A program made the position numbers and the translations under genes. This document shows positions 17,582 to 25,508 of a stretch of DNA of 25,978 bases, piece by piece. The first letter of the stretch is position 1. The number at the start of each line of letters is the position of its first letter. A model generated the notes under the pieces. The model did no database searches. It was not told the origin of the DNA and saw only the letters and a list, made by a program, of their open reading frames with translations. This DNA comes from an uncultured Rubritalea sp. (GTDB taxonomy: Bacteria > Verrucomicrobiota > Verrucomicrobiia > Verrucomicrobiales > Akkermansiaceae), in assembly GCA_937951395.1 (NCBI GenBank), contig CALFBV010000095.1, forward strand, positions 1 through 25,978, read 5' to 3'.

Positions 17582-18496
17582 ATGACCAGACTTCCTGACA
17601 TCCGCCAACTACGAGTATTCATAGCCCTTGAAGAGACCCGCTCTTTCACTGCCGCTGCGAACGCACTTAACATCACCCAGTCAGCAGTGAGTCATTCACT
17701 TAAATCATTAGAACAAATGTTAGATTGTCAGCTGATCGAGCGTTTAGGTAAAAAGTGCATCTTGACACCCCATGGAGAGGTATTCCTACACCATGCGAAA
17801 CAGGCTATAAAACAGCTAGAGGGTGCCGCTAGTAAGATTAAAACGCTCAACAACTGGGGATACTCATCTTTAAAAATAGGTGTGAGCCACTCTCAGAGCC
17901 AATATGTATTACCTGAGGTGTTGGCTGAATTTTATAATACAGAGAAAAGGTGTGAAGTATTTGTCACCACGGGAGATACTCGTCAGCTACTTGAAAAAAT
18001 AGATAAAGGCGAGCTCGATATAGTCTTTGGCATACGCAGATCTAAGGTAGAACATGAATACCAGTTCAGCCTCGTCGCAGAGGATGATCTTTGTTTTATT
18101 ACTCATCCAGACCATGACTGGGTGTCGAGTAAACCGGAGAACACAGAGGACTACGAAAAAGAACGATTCATTGTCTATGGAAATGAATCCATGACTGCGA
18201 CTATACTAGACTCCCACCTCTCTGGCTTAGGTATTAAATACAAAGCTTCCACACTTGTCTGCAACATGGAGTCTATAAAAGCCATGGTGGCGATAGACAT
18301 TGGAGTAGGCATCGTCGCAGACTGGACAGTGAGGAAAGAGGTGAAAGAAGGTATCTTAGTAACGCACCCTATCCAGCCAGCACCAGTCAGAGAATGGGGA
18401 TACTACCTCAGTAACACTAAAACTTTGTCTTTAGCAGAAGGGAAAATCATCGACATTTTCTCTAAGAAGCTCTCAGGCTTCATCAACACAGAATGA
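17582..18496 (+). CDS. LysR-type transcriptional regulator, likely of nitrate assimilation
   Basis: 304 residues, the usual LTTR length. The N-terminal winged helix-turn-helix is clear (FTAAANALNITQSAVSHSLK, residues ~22-41), followed by the LysR linker helix and a type 2 periplasmic-binding-like effector domain from about residue 94 (LKIGVSHSQSQYVLPEVLAE). It is divergent from the nas genes and directly upstream of a porin in the same direction, and sits in the middle of the nitrate genes, so it is probably their regulator, in the manner of NtcB, Cbl or Nac. The effector cannot be inferred from sequence. Its own start region is AT-rich with no Shine-Dalgarno. Confidence 0.9.
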   Translation: MTRLPDIRQLRVFIALEETRSFTAAANALNITQSAVSHSLKSLEQMLDCQLIERLGKKCILTPHGEVFLHHAKQAIKQLEGAASKIKTLNNWGYSSLKIGVSHSQSQYVLPEVLAEFYNTEKRCEVFVTTGDTRQLLEKIDKGELDIVFGIRRSKVEHEYQFSLVAEDDLCFITHPDHDWVSSKPENTEDYEKERFIVYGNESMTATILDSHLSGLGIKYKASTLVCNMESIKAMVAIDIGVGIVADWTVRKEVKEGILVTHPIQPAPVREWGYYLSNTKTLSLAEGKIIDIFSKKLSGFINTE

Positions 18497-18575
18497 TTCT
18501 CAGTCATCATTTGAATGAACATTTCTCAATGCAGTAGAAATAATCAGGCATAGCAACTGCTTTTACTGTGGTGAT

Positions 18576-19838
18576 ATGAATATTAAATTATCAAACACTA
18601 TTGTAGGTTACCTAGGACTATCTAGTTCTTTACTAATGGCTGGAACTTCTGAAGAACCACCCATTTCTCAAGCAGAAACTAAGCTCCCAGATCTTCAGTC
18701 TAGCTTGAAGTCTGACCTCATCAGCTTCTCACTTGGAGCCAGAGCCCGATACGAATTTCGCGAGCAAGATGGCTTAGATGCCTCACATGCAGGCACGGTA
18801 AGGTTTAGACCTGGTCTGACATTCTTTCCGAATAAAAATTTAAGTTTCTTTGTAGAGTCAGAGCACACCTTCGCGCTTCTTGATGATTATCAAGTAGGCA
18901 CTGGTCAGTCAGCTAACTTCACACCATTCACTGCTGGCAATACAGCTATCTCTGATCCAGAAACTAACGAGCTTAATCAAGCTTACGCTAAACTAAAAAT
19001 CAACGAATACGCCACTGTGACAGCAGGTAGGCAGCGTTATATCTTAGATAAAGCCGCCTTCGTAGGAAATGTAGGGTGGAGACAGAATGAGCAGACTCTG
19101 GATGCGGTCTCTATCAAAGGAAGCTATAATGGATTCGACTACTCATACGCTATTGGTAACAGAGTGAATCGTATTTTCGGATCAGATGCCACTGGAGCTG
19201 TGGAGGCACTAGAAGGCACATTCCACCTCCTCAATGGTAGCTACAAGCTAGATGAATCTACAAAGCTAGGTGCTTACATCTACCTTATGGATTTCGATCA
19301 AGGCCGCTGGGCAAACAACAACACCTATGGTACTTTCTCAGACATGAAAACTGGATCTGGTGACTATCACTTAGAACTCGCCTATCAGACAGAAGCTGGG
19401 AGCAAGGATCACTATGATGCCTTCTATGGACATGCCAGCTGGACTAAGAAATTTGGCTCAGTGAGTGTAACTGGAGGTGTGGAGTATCTCGGTGATGGCT
19501 TCATCACTCCACTCGCTACCGTGCATGCCTTCAATGGCTTCGCTGACACATTCATAGGAAACAGACTCGGTCTTGTAGACACCTGGGATGGGCTCACAGA
19601 TTTCTATCTTGGAGCCAGCACTAAGGTCAATGACATCGTTCTAAAAGGCGCTATCCATGCCTTCTATGATGACTCACTCTCTAATGACTATGGATGGGAA
19701 ATAGACATGGTCGCAATAAAGCCGATCAACGAGAATACTAAGATACTTGCAAAAGCAGCCTACTTCAAAGGAGAAGAAAGCTCACCATTCAGCAATGATG
19801 TAAAACAATTCTCAATACAACTAGATTACAGCTTCTAA
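18576..19838 (+). CDS. Outer-membrane beta-barrel porin, candidate nitrate channel
   Basis: 420 residues with a Sec signal peptide (MNIKLSNTIVGYLGL..., ending near LLMAGTS). The mature protein is built of short alternating hydrophobic strands rich in aromatic residues and glycine, with motifs like LGARARYEFREQDGLD, TVTAGRQRYILD and EQTLDAVSIKGSYNGFDY that recall the alginate-export/OprD-like porin type, and ends in a C-terminal phenylalanine (LDYSF), the classic barrel-assembly signal. It begins 79 nt after the regulator gene in the same direction and ends at a convergent terminator. A role in passing nitrate or nitrite across the outer membrane is inferred only from position. The segment 18515-18531 upstream resembles the island's shared element. 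Confidence 0.82.
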   Translation: MNIKLSNTIVGYLGLSSSLLMAGTSEEPPISQAETKLPDLQSSLKSDLISFSLGARARYEFREQDGLDASHAGTVRFRPGLTFFPNKNLSFFVESEHTFALLDDYQVGTGQSANFTPFTAGNTAISDPETNELNQAYAKLKINEYATVTAGRQRYILDKAAFVGNVGWRQNEQTLDAVSIKGSYNGFDYSYAIGNRVNRIFGSDATGAVEALEGTFHLLNGSYKLDESTKLGAYIYLMDFDQGRWANNNTYGTFSDMKTGSGDYHLELAYQTEAGSKDHYDAFYGHASWTKKFGSVSVTGGVEYLGDGFITPLATVHAFNGFADTFIGNRLGLVDTWDGLTDFYLGASTKVNDIVLKGAIHAFYDDSLSNDYGWEIDMVAIKPINENTKILAKAAYFKGEESSPFSNDVKQFSIQLDYSF

Positions 19839-19867
19839 CGTTCATCATCACTCTAATTGTAAATAAA

Positions 19868-19898
19868 GAAAGGCTACCTCATTACAAGGTAGCCTTTC
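19868..19898. terminator. Bidirectional terminator between porin and cysJ-like gene
   Basis: Perfect 12-bp stem (19868-19879 with 19887-19898, 7-nt loop) with A-rich left and T-rich right arms, placed 29 nt after the porin stop and 20 nt past the end of the convergent cysJ-like gene. Both strands have short T-rich stretches at the stem end, so it can serve both. Confidence 0.85.
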
Positions 19899-19918
19899 TA
19901 GCATTTACACACAAAAAT

Positions 19919-21613
19919 CTAATAAACGTCTCTGCAATATCTCTTAGCGCTCTTCATCTCATTGACATAAGCTACTGCCTCTTCAGAGCTCATCCTCCCG
20001 TGTTCCTCTATTACCTTATGCAGCGCTGCATCTACATCCTTAGCCATCCTTGAGGCATCTCCACAGACATAGAAGTGACCATTATTCTCAAGCCACTGGT
20101 ATAGATCCTCTCCCTCCTCTATCATTCTGTCTTGGACATAGATCTTCTCATCTTGGTCTCTAGAAAATGCTAGGCTCAGCTTATGAAGATACCCATCCTC
20201 AGATAGTCCCTCTAACTGCTCGCGATAAAGGAAATCTAACTTCTCGTATGGGTTACCGAAAAACAGCCAGTTCTCACCCTTAGCTCCAGTAGCCTCTCTC
20301 TCTTCTAAGAATGCTCTAAAAGGTGCTACCCCCGTGCCTGGTCCCACCATGATCATGGGAGCATCAGGATCTACTGGTGGGCGAAATGCCTTATTCTCAT
20401 GCACGAATACACGTGGACTTGCTATCTCCGCTCGCTCAGAAAAATACGTAGAACAAACACCCTTACGAGCCACTCCATTAGACTCATACTTCACCACACC
20501 TACAGTTAGATGCACTTCATCTTGGTGAACCTTAGGGCTAGATGCTATCGAGTAGAGTCTCGCCGCAAGGGGCTTGAGCAGCTGAATGAAATCTTCAACA
20601 GATTCAAAACCAATAGGGTATTCTTTCACTAAGTCGATAATCTCACGGCCCCAGAGGTAATCATTAAGAGGTCCCCTATCTTCTGCTTCTGTTAGAGACT
20701 TTAGCTCATCGCTACCTGCCTTCTCCGCCCATGCCTTCACTATAGGCAAGGTGATATTTCTAATCTCATAATTCTCTGTTAGAACCGCCCTCAGAGTCTT
20801 ATCACCTATAGCCTCCTCTGCATCAAAACCTAGCTCAGAAATAAGTGATTCTACAAGCTCAGCATCATTCACGGGATAGACTCCCAGAGCATCACCTGCC
20901 TCATAGCTTATCCCAGATCCTTCCAGTGAGATCTCCACATGCGAGGTCTCTCTCTCGCTCTCCTTATCATTTAAGTTATATAAATTTGATATCAATGCCG
21001 TGTATGGATTCTTCTTCGTGACTCCAGCTTCTTCCTCACTCTCATCATCTGCAGCCACTGATCCGAATAGAGCTAAAATATCACTACTCCAGCTCGCATA
21101 ATCATCATCATACTCCACATCCATATCCACGCGTGGGATGAGCGGCTTAGCTCCTAGCTCTCCGAGCCTCTTGTCAAAATCTATGCCACATTGACAAAAA
21201 TCCGGGTAAGAAGAATCACCTAATGACAGGACAGAATAGCTCAAGTGCTCCATACTAGGTGCCTCGTCACTATGGAGGTAATCATAGAATGCCTGAGCAT
21301 TATCTGGAGCCTCACCATCACCATACGTAGACGTGATGATAATAAGACGCTCTAGATCACTCAGTGAACTATGGTCTAGCTTCGCTAAATCCACCACCGT
21401 AGGAGCTACTCCTGACTTAGCAGCTAGCTTGCTAAACTTCTTAGCCAGTGACTCAGAAATGCCAGTCTGTGAACCCCAAGCAATCGTTACTGGAATGCCT
21501 GGGACCTTATCCCCTTCATCATAAGGAGCTAGTAGTGCGGATAGGTATCCATTTAACCACTCTCTCTGCTCGGGTGAGAATGGTGCCTCATTTGGTAAAA
21601 TAATTTGCTTCAT
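19919..21613 (-). CDS. cysJ: CysJ-like NADPH diflavin reductase, probable electron donor to the siroheme nitrite reductase
   Basis: 564 residues (E. coli CysJ has 599). An N-terminal FMN flavodoxin domain contains GSQTGISESLAKKF and TSTYGDGEAPDNAQAF; the FAD domain has ARLYSIASSP and GVARKGVCSTYF; the NADPH domain has VGPGTGVAPFRAFLEER and the C-terminal KRYCRDVY with the terminal aromatic that stacks on FAD. The fold transfers electrons from NADPH through FAD and FMN to a siroheme hemoprotein. It follows that reductase by 30 nt in one transcript. The partner here has nitrite-type rather than sulfite-type active-site residues, so the physiological acceptor is probably the nitrite reductase. 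A dual role in sulfite reduction remains possible. Confidence 0.9.
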   Translation of the reverse strand: MKQIILPNEAPFSPEQREWLNGYLSALLAPYDEGDKVPGIPVTIAWGSQTGISESLAKKFSKLAAKSGVAPTVVDLAKLDHSSLSDLERLIIITSTYGDGEAPDNAQAFYDYLHSDEAPSMEHLSYSVLSLGDSSYPDFCQCGIDFDKRLGELGAKPLIPRVDMDVEYDDDYASWSSDILALFGSVAADDESEEEAGVTKKNPYTALISNLYNLNDKESERETSHVEISLEGSGISYEAGDALGVYPVNDAELVESLISELGFDAEEAIGDKTLRAVLTENYEIRNITLPIVKAWAEKAGSDELKSLTEAEDRGPLNDYLWGREIIDLVKEYPIGFESVEDFIQLLKPLAARLYSIASSPKVHQDEVHLTVGVVKYESNGVARKGVCSTYFSERAEIASPRVFVHENKAFRPPVDPDAPMIMVGPGTGVAPFRAFLEEREATGAKGENWLFFGNPYEKLDFLYREQLEGLSEDGYLHKLSLAFSRDQDEKIYVQDRMIEEGEDLYQWLENNGHFYVCGDASRMAKDVDAALHKVIEEHGRMSSEEAVAYVNEMKSAKRYCRDVY

Positions 21614-21643
21614 AAAAATTAAATTGAAAAACTGTGCTGATAG

Positions 21644-23359
21644 CTATGGGGTGAATAATGCCCGCAGTTCATCACTACTGCGCTTGCGTGTGAAGGCTGC
21701 AAAATCCTCGCCACCCTCGCGGCATTCCTTATAAGCATTTAACATATACTTGATCAAAGTAGGAACCTCAGTGAAAGGGATAGACTGGAAGACATCTTGC
21801 GCTATGGCACGGTTATCATCCACACCACCACCTAAGACAATGTTATATCCCTCTACTGTCTCATCCCCTATTTTGCAGGGCACACCCTGTAGCCCGATGT
21901 CGCCGATGTAATGCTGGGCACAGCTATTAGGGCATCCTGTGAAATGTATATTCAACGGGGTATCTATCTCCACATGCTCGTCTAAATACTCAGAAAGAAT
22001 CTTCGCCTGCCCCTTCGTGTTAGCCGCTGCAAACTTACATCCAGTATTCCCGGTGCAAGCCACCAAGCCTCCAGAGACATTCGTAGTAGTATGGCTGAAT
22101 CCAGACTCACGCAGATCTATTAAAAATGAATTTATATCCTCATCTTTCACATGCGGGATAATGATATTCTGCCAAGCTGTTAGACGTATATCACTCAGCC
22201 CATACTTATCCGCTAATGTAGCGACCTGGCGCATCTGATCAGGTAACATTCTCCCCACCGGAGTCACCACTCCTACATAGTTCAGCCCCTCTTGAGACTG
22301 CTGATGAATACCGAAATGCCCCTGCCTGTTCTTGATAGGCATAGGCTCACAGTCTGATAAAGGCATAGGTCGCAGAGTGAAGGTCAGCTTCTCCTGAACC
22401 TTCTCTAAGAGCTTCTCATGCCCCCAGTCATCCACTAGATATTTCAGCCTAGCGCGCTTCCTGTTCGTCCTATCTCCGTGCTCTATGAAGACTCTTAAAA
22501 TAGCGGCAGATACCGCCACGCACTCATCGGCTCTCAGTAGCAGTCCACAATCACTAGCCAGCTGCCTATGCCCTGTGATGCCACACAACTGAAGCCTGAA
22601 ATAAACCCCTGCCTCCACATCAGCAGACTCCTTCACCTCCACTGCATAAAATCCTATGTCATTCGTATCCGCACATGTCGAAACTGCTCCACCGCTATCA
22701 AAGCTGATGTTAAACTTCCGCGGCATCCCATATAGATCTCGGTTATTAAGGATACAGTGATGCATCGCACGAGCCAGAGGGACAACATCGATCAACTCCT
22801 GTTTATCAAACCCTGACGTAGGCGTAGCAGTTACATTTCTCACATTATCCGCACCAGCGCCCTTAGAAGTCAGTCCTAGATCTCCCAGTTTCTGTAAGAC
22901 ATTGATCACATTCTTCGGCATGATCTCTCTCACCTGCAGATTTCCTCTAGTAGTGATGTCTGTATAATTTCCACCCCAGTCTTCCGCTATCTCAGCTAAT
23001 CCTCGGAACTGAGCGCTCGTGAGAACCCCACCAGGAATACGGCAGCGCAGCATGAAAGAATCTTGTGCAGGCTTCACATGGAACATTCCGTAGAATTTAT
23101 ACCGGAACATATCATCAGGATCTGGGAAAATGTCATTCGCAGCATTCTTCTGCATCACATCCCAGACATCTAGCCCATTCCGCTCATACTTAATAACCTC
23201 TTCCTTACACAAGTCATCCAGCGGCGTCCCATACACAGACTCCTCTGGATCATTGGTAAACTGCCCAGCTCTGTTCTGCCCCAAAAAGGGATACGCCTCC
23301 CTTATCCTGGATGCTAGATATTTCTTCTGCTCACTAGTGAATGCGGCACTACTCGTCAT
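21644..23359 (-). CDS. nirA: Siroheme/[4Fe-4S] nitrite reductase, NirA family
   Basis: 571 residues with the two-fold repeat of sulfite/nitrite reductases. The siroheme-linked cluster ligands are present: [11 protein letters not shown] (C-x5-C) and [10 protein letters not shown] (C-x3-C). Anion-binding positions include TTRGNLQ (Arg138), NVRNVT (Arg174) and MPRKFNISF (Lys215, Asn217). Plant nitrite reductase has Lys-x-Asn at the last site and E. coli sulfite reductase Lys-x-Lys, so the sequence favours nitrite as substrate, giving ammonium by six-electron reduction in the cytoplasm. The family normally uses ferredoxin, yet the gene is co-transcribed with a CysJ-type NADPH reductase. A candidate activator site and -10 are seen upstream. 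Confidence 0.9.
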   Translation of the reverse strand: MTSSAAFTSEQKKYLASRIREAYPFLGQNRAGQFTNDPEESVYGTPLDDLCKEEVIKYERNGLDVWDVMQKNAANDIFPDPDDMFRYKFYGMFHVKPAQDSFMLRCRIPGGVLTSAQFRGLAEIAEDWGGNYTDITTRGNLQVREIMPKNVINVLQKLGDLGLTSKGAGADNVRNVTATPTSGFDKQELIDVVPLARAMHHCILNNRDLYGMPRKFNISFDSGGAVSTCADTNDIGFYAVEVKESADVEAGVYFRLQLCGITGHRQLASDCGLLLRADECVAVSAAILRVFIEHGDRTNRKRARLKYLVDDWGHEKLLEKVQEKLTFTLRPMPLSDCEPMPIKNRQGHFGIHQQSQEGLNYVGVVTPVGRMLPDQMRQVATLADKYGLSDIRLTAWQNIIIPHVKDEDINSFLIDLRESGFSHTTTNVSGGLVACTGNTGCKFAAANTKGQAKILSEYLDEHVEIDTPLNIHFTGCPNSCAQHYIGDIGLQGVPCKIGDETVEGYNIVLGGGVDDNRAIAQDVFQSIPFTEVPTLIKYMLNAYKECREGGEDFAAFTRKRSSDELRALFTP

Positions 23360-23445
23360 AAACTAAGATATAGCATTTACTATACCTTAGACTAACGCAT
23401 TCCATAGATATGGATCATCGAAATCATGAATTGTTTTAATCGTAA
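23360..23445 (-). promoter_or_regulatory. Promoter region of the nirA-cysJ unit with shared upstream element
   Basis: A minus-strand TATAGT (23384-23379) is a good -10 about 20 nt before the ATG; the -35 is poor, as in activator-dependent promoters. ATGAATTGTTTTAAT (23426-23440) differs at 2 of 15 positions from ATGAATCATTTTAAT in the nas/regulator region, and AATCATGAATT (23422-23432) recurs there exactly in reverse complement (17531-17541). Its position, around -50 to -70 from the inferred start, suits a LysR-type activator. Confidence 0.45.
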
Positions 23446-23577
23446 ACTTATTGTGAAATCCCTACCTCCTTTTACTCCGCACCTCAGATTGATTAGGGAC
23501 AAGCTAATTGAAGAAAAAACTAGATATTATGACCCAGCCTTTAATTCTGGAAAACAGAACAGAAATCTCCCAAAACC

Positions 23578-24204
23578 CTATTGATCAATAAAGTAACTCA
23601 GACTCTCTAGCTCCATCGCAAGATCTACCCTAGTGACTACGATCTGTTCTGGCACTTGGAGGATAGTTGGGGAGAAATTAAGAATCCCTTGGACACCAGC
23701 ATCCACAAGAACATTTGCAACCTCTTGCCCATACTGCGCTGGCACACAGAGTATTGCCATCCTGACATTATATTTTTTGATAAACGGGGTCATTTCATCA
23801 TCATGTAACAAGGGAACTGAAAGCCCTTTCTGCTTCAACGTTTTCTCATCCGTATCAAAAGCAGCTAATACCTCAAAGCCCTCCTTCTTAAAGCCATCAT
23901 AATGCAAAAGTGCCCGCCCTAGATTACCCACTCCCACCAAGATTACAGGCTGTAAAGTAGCTCGCCCTAATACATCTCTGATCGTCTCTAACAGGAGCTC
24001 TACCGGATACCCCAGTCCACGCGTTCCTAGCTGACCGAAGTAAGCTAGATCCTTCCGCAGCTGAGCGGGCTTCACATTAGCCACCTGGGCGAGCGAATTA
24101 GAACTCACAGTCTCCATGGCGTTCTCATGCAGCCGCTGCAAGCAACGGCTATAGATCGACAATCTGTAAATCGTCTTCTTAGGGATCTCTACTTTTCCTT
24201 CCAC
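23578..24204 (-). CDS. rex: Redox-sensing transcriptional repressor Rex
   Basis: 208 residues. The N-terminal winged helix (IPKKTIYRLSIYSRCLQRLH, then VKPAQLRKDLAYFGQLGTRG) is diagnostic of Rex and binds DNA; the C-terminal Rossmann domain with PVILVGVGNLGRALLHYDGF senses the NADH/NAD+ ratio. Rex represses respiratory and fermentative genes when NADH is low. The start is a GTG at 24204: an in-frame TGA lies a short way upstream and no ATG lies between, and AAGG just precedes it. It ends 218 bp from the start of nirA, with no gene in between. A TTGTGAAAT half-site like one arm of the usual Rex operator lies near 23450 in that gap, but the second arm is absent. Confidence 0.93.
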   Translation of the reverse strand: MEGKVEIPKKTIYRLSIYSRCLQRLHENAMETVSSNSLAQVANVKPAQLRKDLAYFGQLGTRGLGYPVELLLETIRDVLGRATLQPVILVGVGNLGRALLHYDGFKKEGFEVLAAFDTDEKTLKQKGLSVPLLHDDEMTPFIKKYNVRMAILCVPAQYGQEVANVLVDAGVQGILNFSPTILQVPEQIVVTRVDLAMELESLSYFIDQ

Positions 24205-24355
24205 TACCTTAATCTGCCCTAAAGCACTGAACCGTCAACCTCTAAAAAATCAACTACCATTACAGTCATTTTCATTTGCCATAGCTCGCATCTGCTTCAT
24301 GGGAAGCGATTTCTTCACCCTAAACTAGAGCCTGTTGAAAAGCCTTATTCTGAGA
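24205..24355. other. Intergenic region upstream of rex, nothing recognisable
   Basis: About 150 bp between the rex start and the end of the small frameshifted ORF. A TTGACG (24238-24233 on minus) could be a -35 for rex, but no matching -10 was found. No RNA gene, repeat or ORF is supported. Confidence 0.3.
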
Positions 24356-24573
24356 TCAGGCGATAATTTTGAAATTCATTTCAGAGCTCATCACCAACTT
24401 CATAGGCTTCACATCATCACCCACCACCTTTCTAGTCTTCACACATACCCTAGGTGCAATAAAATATTTCCTAGCCACAAACTCATTCAGATCACGAAAA
24501 CCGCCAACATCTAGCCCTTTAAAGTCTTTTTCTAAAGAACTCTGTGGCGGTGATAAGGATTAGAATCTGACAT
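24356..24573 (-). pseudogene. Small unknown ORF behind lpxI, interrupted by a single-base frameshift
   Basis: An ATG at 24573, 13 nt after the lpxI stop, starts MSDSNPYHRHRVL and hits TAG at 24532-24534. The neighbouring frame is open across that point and runs as LEKDFKGLDVGGFRDLNEFV and onwards through APRVCVKTRKVVGDDVKP to MNFKIIA and TGA at 24356-24358. Adding one T in the CTTT run (or an A in the following A run) joins both parts into a 72-residue basic protein. I do not recognise it. A real frameshift, a homopolymer sequencing error, or chance are the options; the operon-like spacing behind lpxI and the well-formed composition argue against chance. Confidence 0.45.
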
Positions 24574-24586
24574 CTAGAATTGATTT

Positions 24587-25405
24587 CTAAAGAGCTACGA
24601 TTGTCACTCCCTTTTCATTACAGGCTTTCTCTACTTCATCTTTTCCTAGAATGAGCGTGCGTTTTGCCTCACAGGCAATCACTTTTACCCCAGCCTCACT
24701 GCATGCCTCGATAGTACGTGAGCCTAGACATGGCACATCGAATCTAAAGTCTTGATTCGGCTTACTCACTTTTGCCAGAGTACAGCTTTTACCTCTACCC
24801 AGCTTACCACCGCGCTTGATACACTCATCAGTGCCCTCAAACGCCTCGACAGCGAGCACAGTCCCATGCCGGACCACCACGCTCTGCCCTATATCTAAGC
24901 GGCTACTCTCTTTGGCTATTTCAAATCCATACTCGGCATCTTCTTGCTGGCGTTTTTTCAGTTTAGGTCCACACACATGCCCTAGCTCAGGCAGTAATTC
25001 ATCCAGATAAGTAGTCGCATTGATCAGCTCTATTCCATCCTTATCTAGCTCATCCGCTATCGCCCCGAAGAGCGTCTCAGCATTCCGCTTCTTCACCCTA
25101 GCCAGCATCAGCAGAATTCGCATGTCTGGTCTGAGGTCGAATAAATTCTTAGGAGCAATCTGCCCCACCATGATCGCACGGGTCACTCCCTCGCGTTTGA
25201 AAAATTTAATGATTTTACTCAATTGCCCCACCCGAAACCACTCTATTTCATCCACCTTCTCTCCGAGATCCTTCTTCGTCTCTCCATTAAATGCCGCCGC
25301 AACCAGCTTACAACCTGGCTCATTCTTCCGAGCCGCAGCCGCGAACGTCTCTGGGTAAATCCCATTTCCTGATATGATTCCTATTGTCTCAGTCGTCTCA
25401 CTCAT
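24587..25405 (-). CDS. lpxI: UDP-2,3-diacylglucosamine diphosphatase LpxI
   Basis: 272 residues. The N-terminal domain opens IGIISGNGIYPETFAAAARK and contains VTRAIMVGQIAPKNLF; the C-terminal catalytic domain has VVVRHGTVLAVEAFEGTDEC, GRGKSCTLAKVSKPNQDFRF and DVPCLGSRTIEACSEAGVKV, all typical of the LpxI (formerly DUF1009) family. It hydrolyses UDP-2,3-diacylglucosamine to lipid X plus UMP, the fourth step of lipid A synthesis, replacing LpxH in bacteria that lack it. This shows the organism makes lipid A and has an outer membrane. The ATG at 25405 fits the family N-terminus. It is divergent from ruvB, with a 103-bp gap. Confidence 0.95.
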   Translation of the reverse strand: MSETTETIGIISGNGIYPETFAAAARKNEPGCKLVAAAFNGETKKDLGEKVDEIEWFRVGQLSKIIKFFKREGVTRAIMVGQIAPKNLFDLRPDMRILLMLARVKKRNAETLFGAIADELDKDGIELINATTYLDELLPELGHVCGPKLKKRQQEDAEYGFEIAKESSRLDIGQSVVVRHGTVLAVEAFEGTDECIKRGGKLGRGKSCTLAKVSKPNQDFRFDVPCLGSRTIEACSEAGVKVIACEAKRTLILGKDEVEKACNEKGVTIVAL

Positions 25406-25508
25406 CTGCTGTCTATTAAAGTCAACATACCTACTACCTGCAACTAAGAAATAATCATCCAGCCTTCATGCTTGTCAAATAAACTTCACTCCCGTAAAAC
25501 TTATCGCA

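Noticed and set aside
23450..23467. TTGTGAAATCCCTACC as a Rex operator upstream of nirA
   Set aside because: Only the left arm matches the Rex consensus; the right arm (TTTCACAA expected) is absent, so a half-site by chance is more likely.
24369..24563. Plus-strand ORF of 64 codons upstream of rex
   Set aside because: It is antisense to the better-supported minus-strand small ORF behind lpxI and has no start signal or recognisable features.
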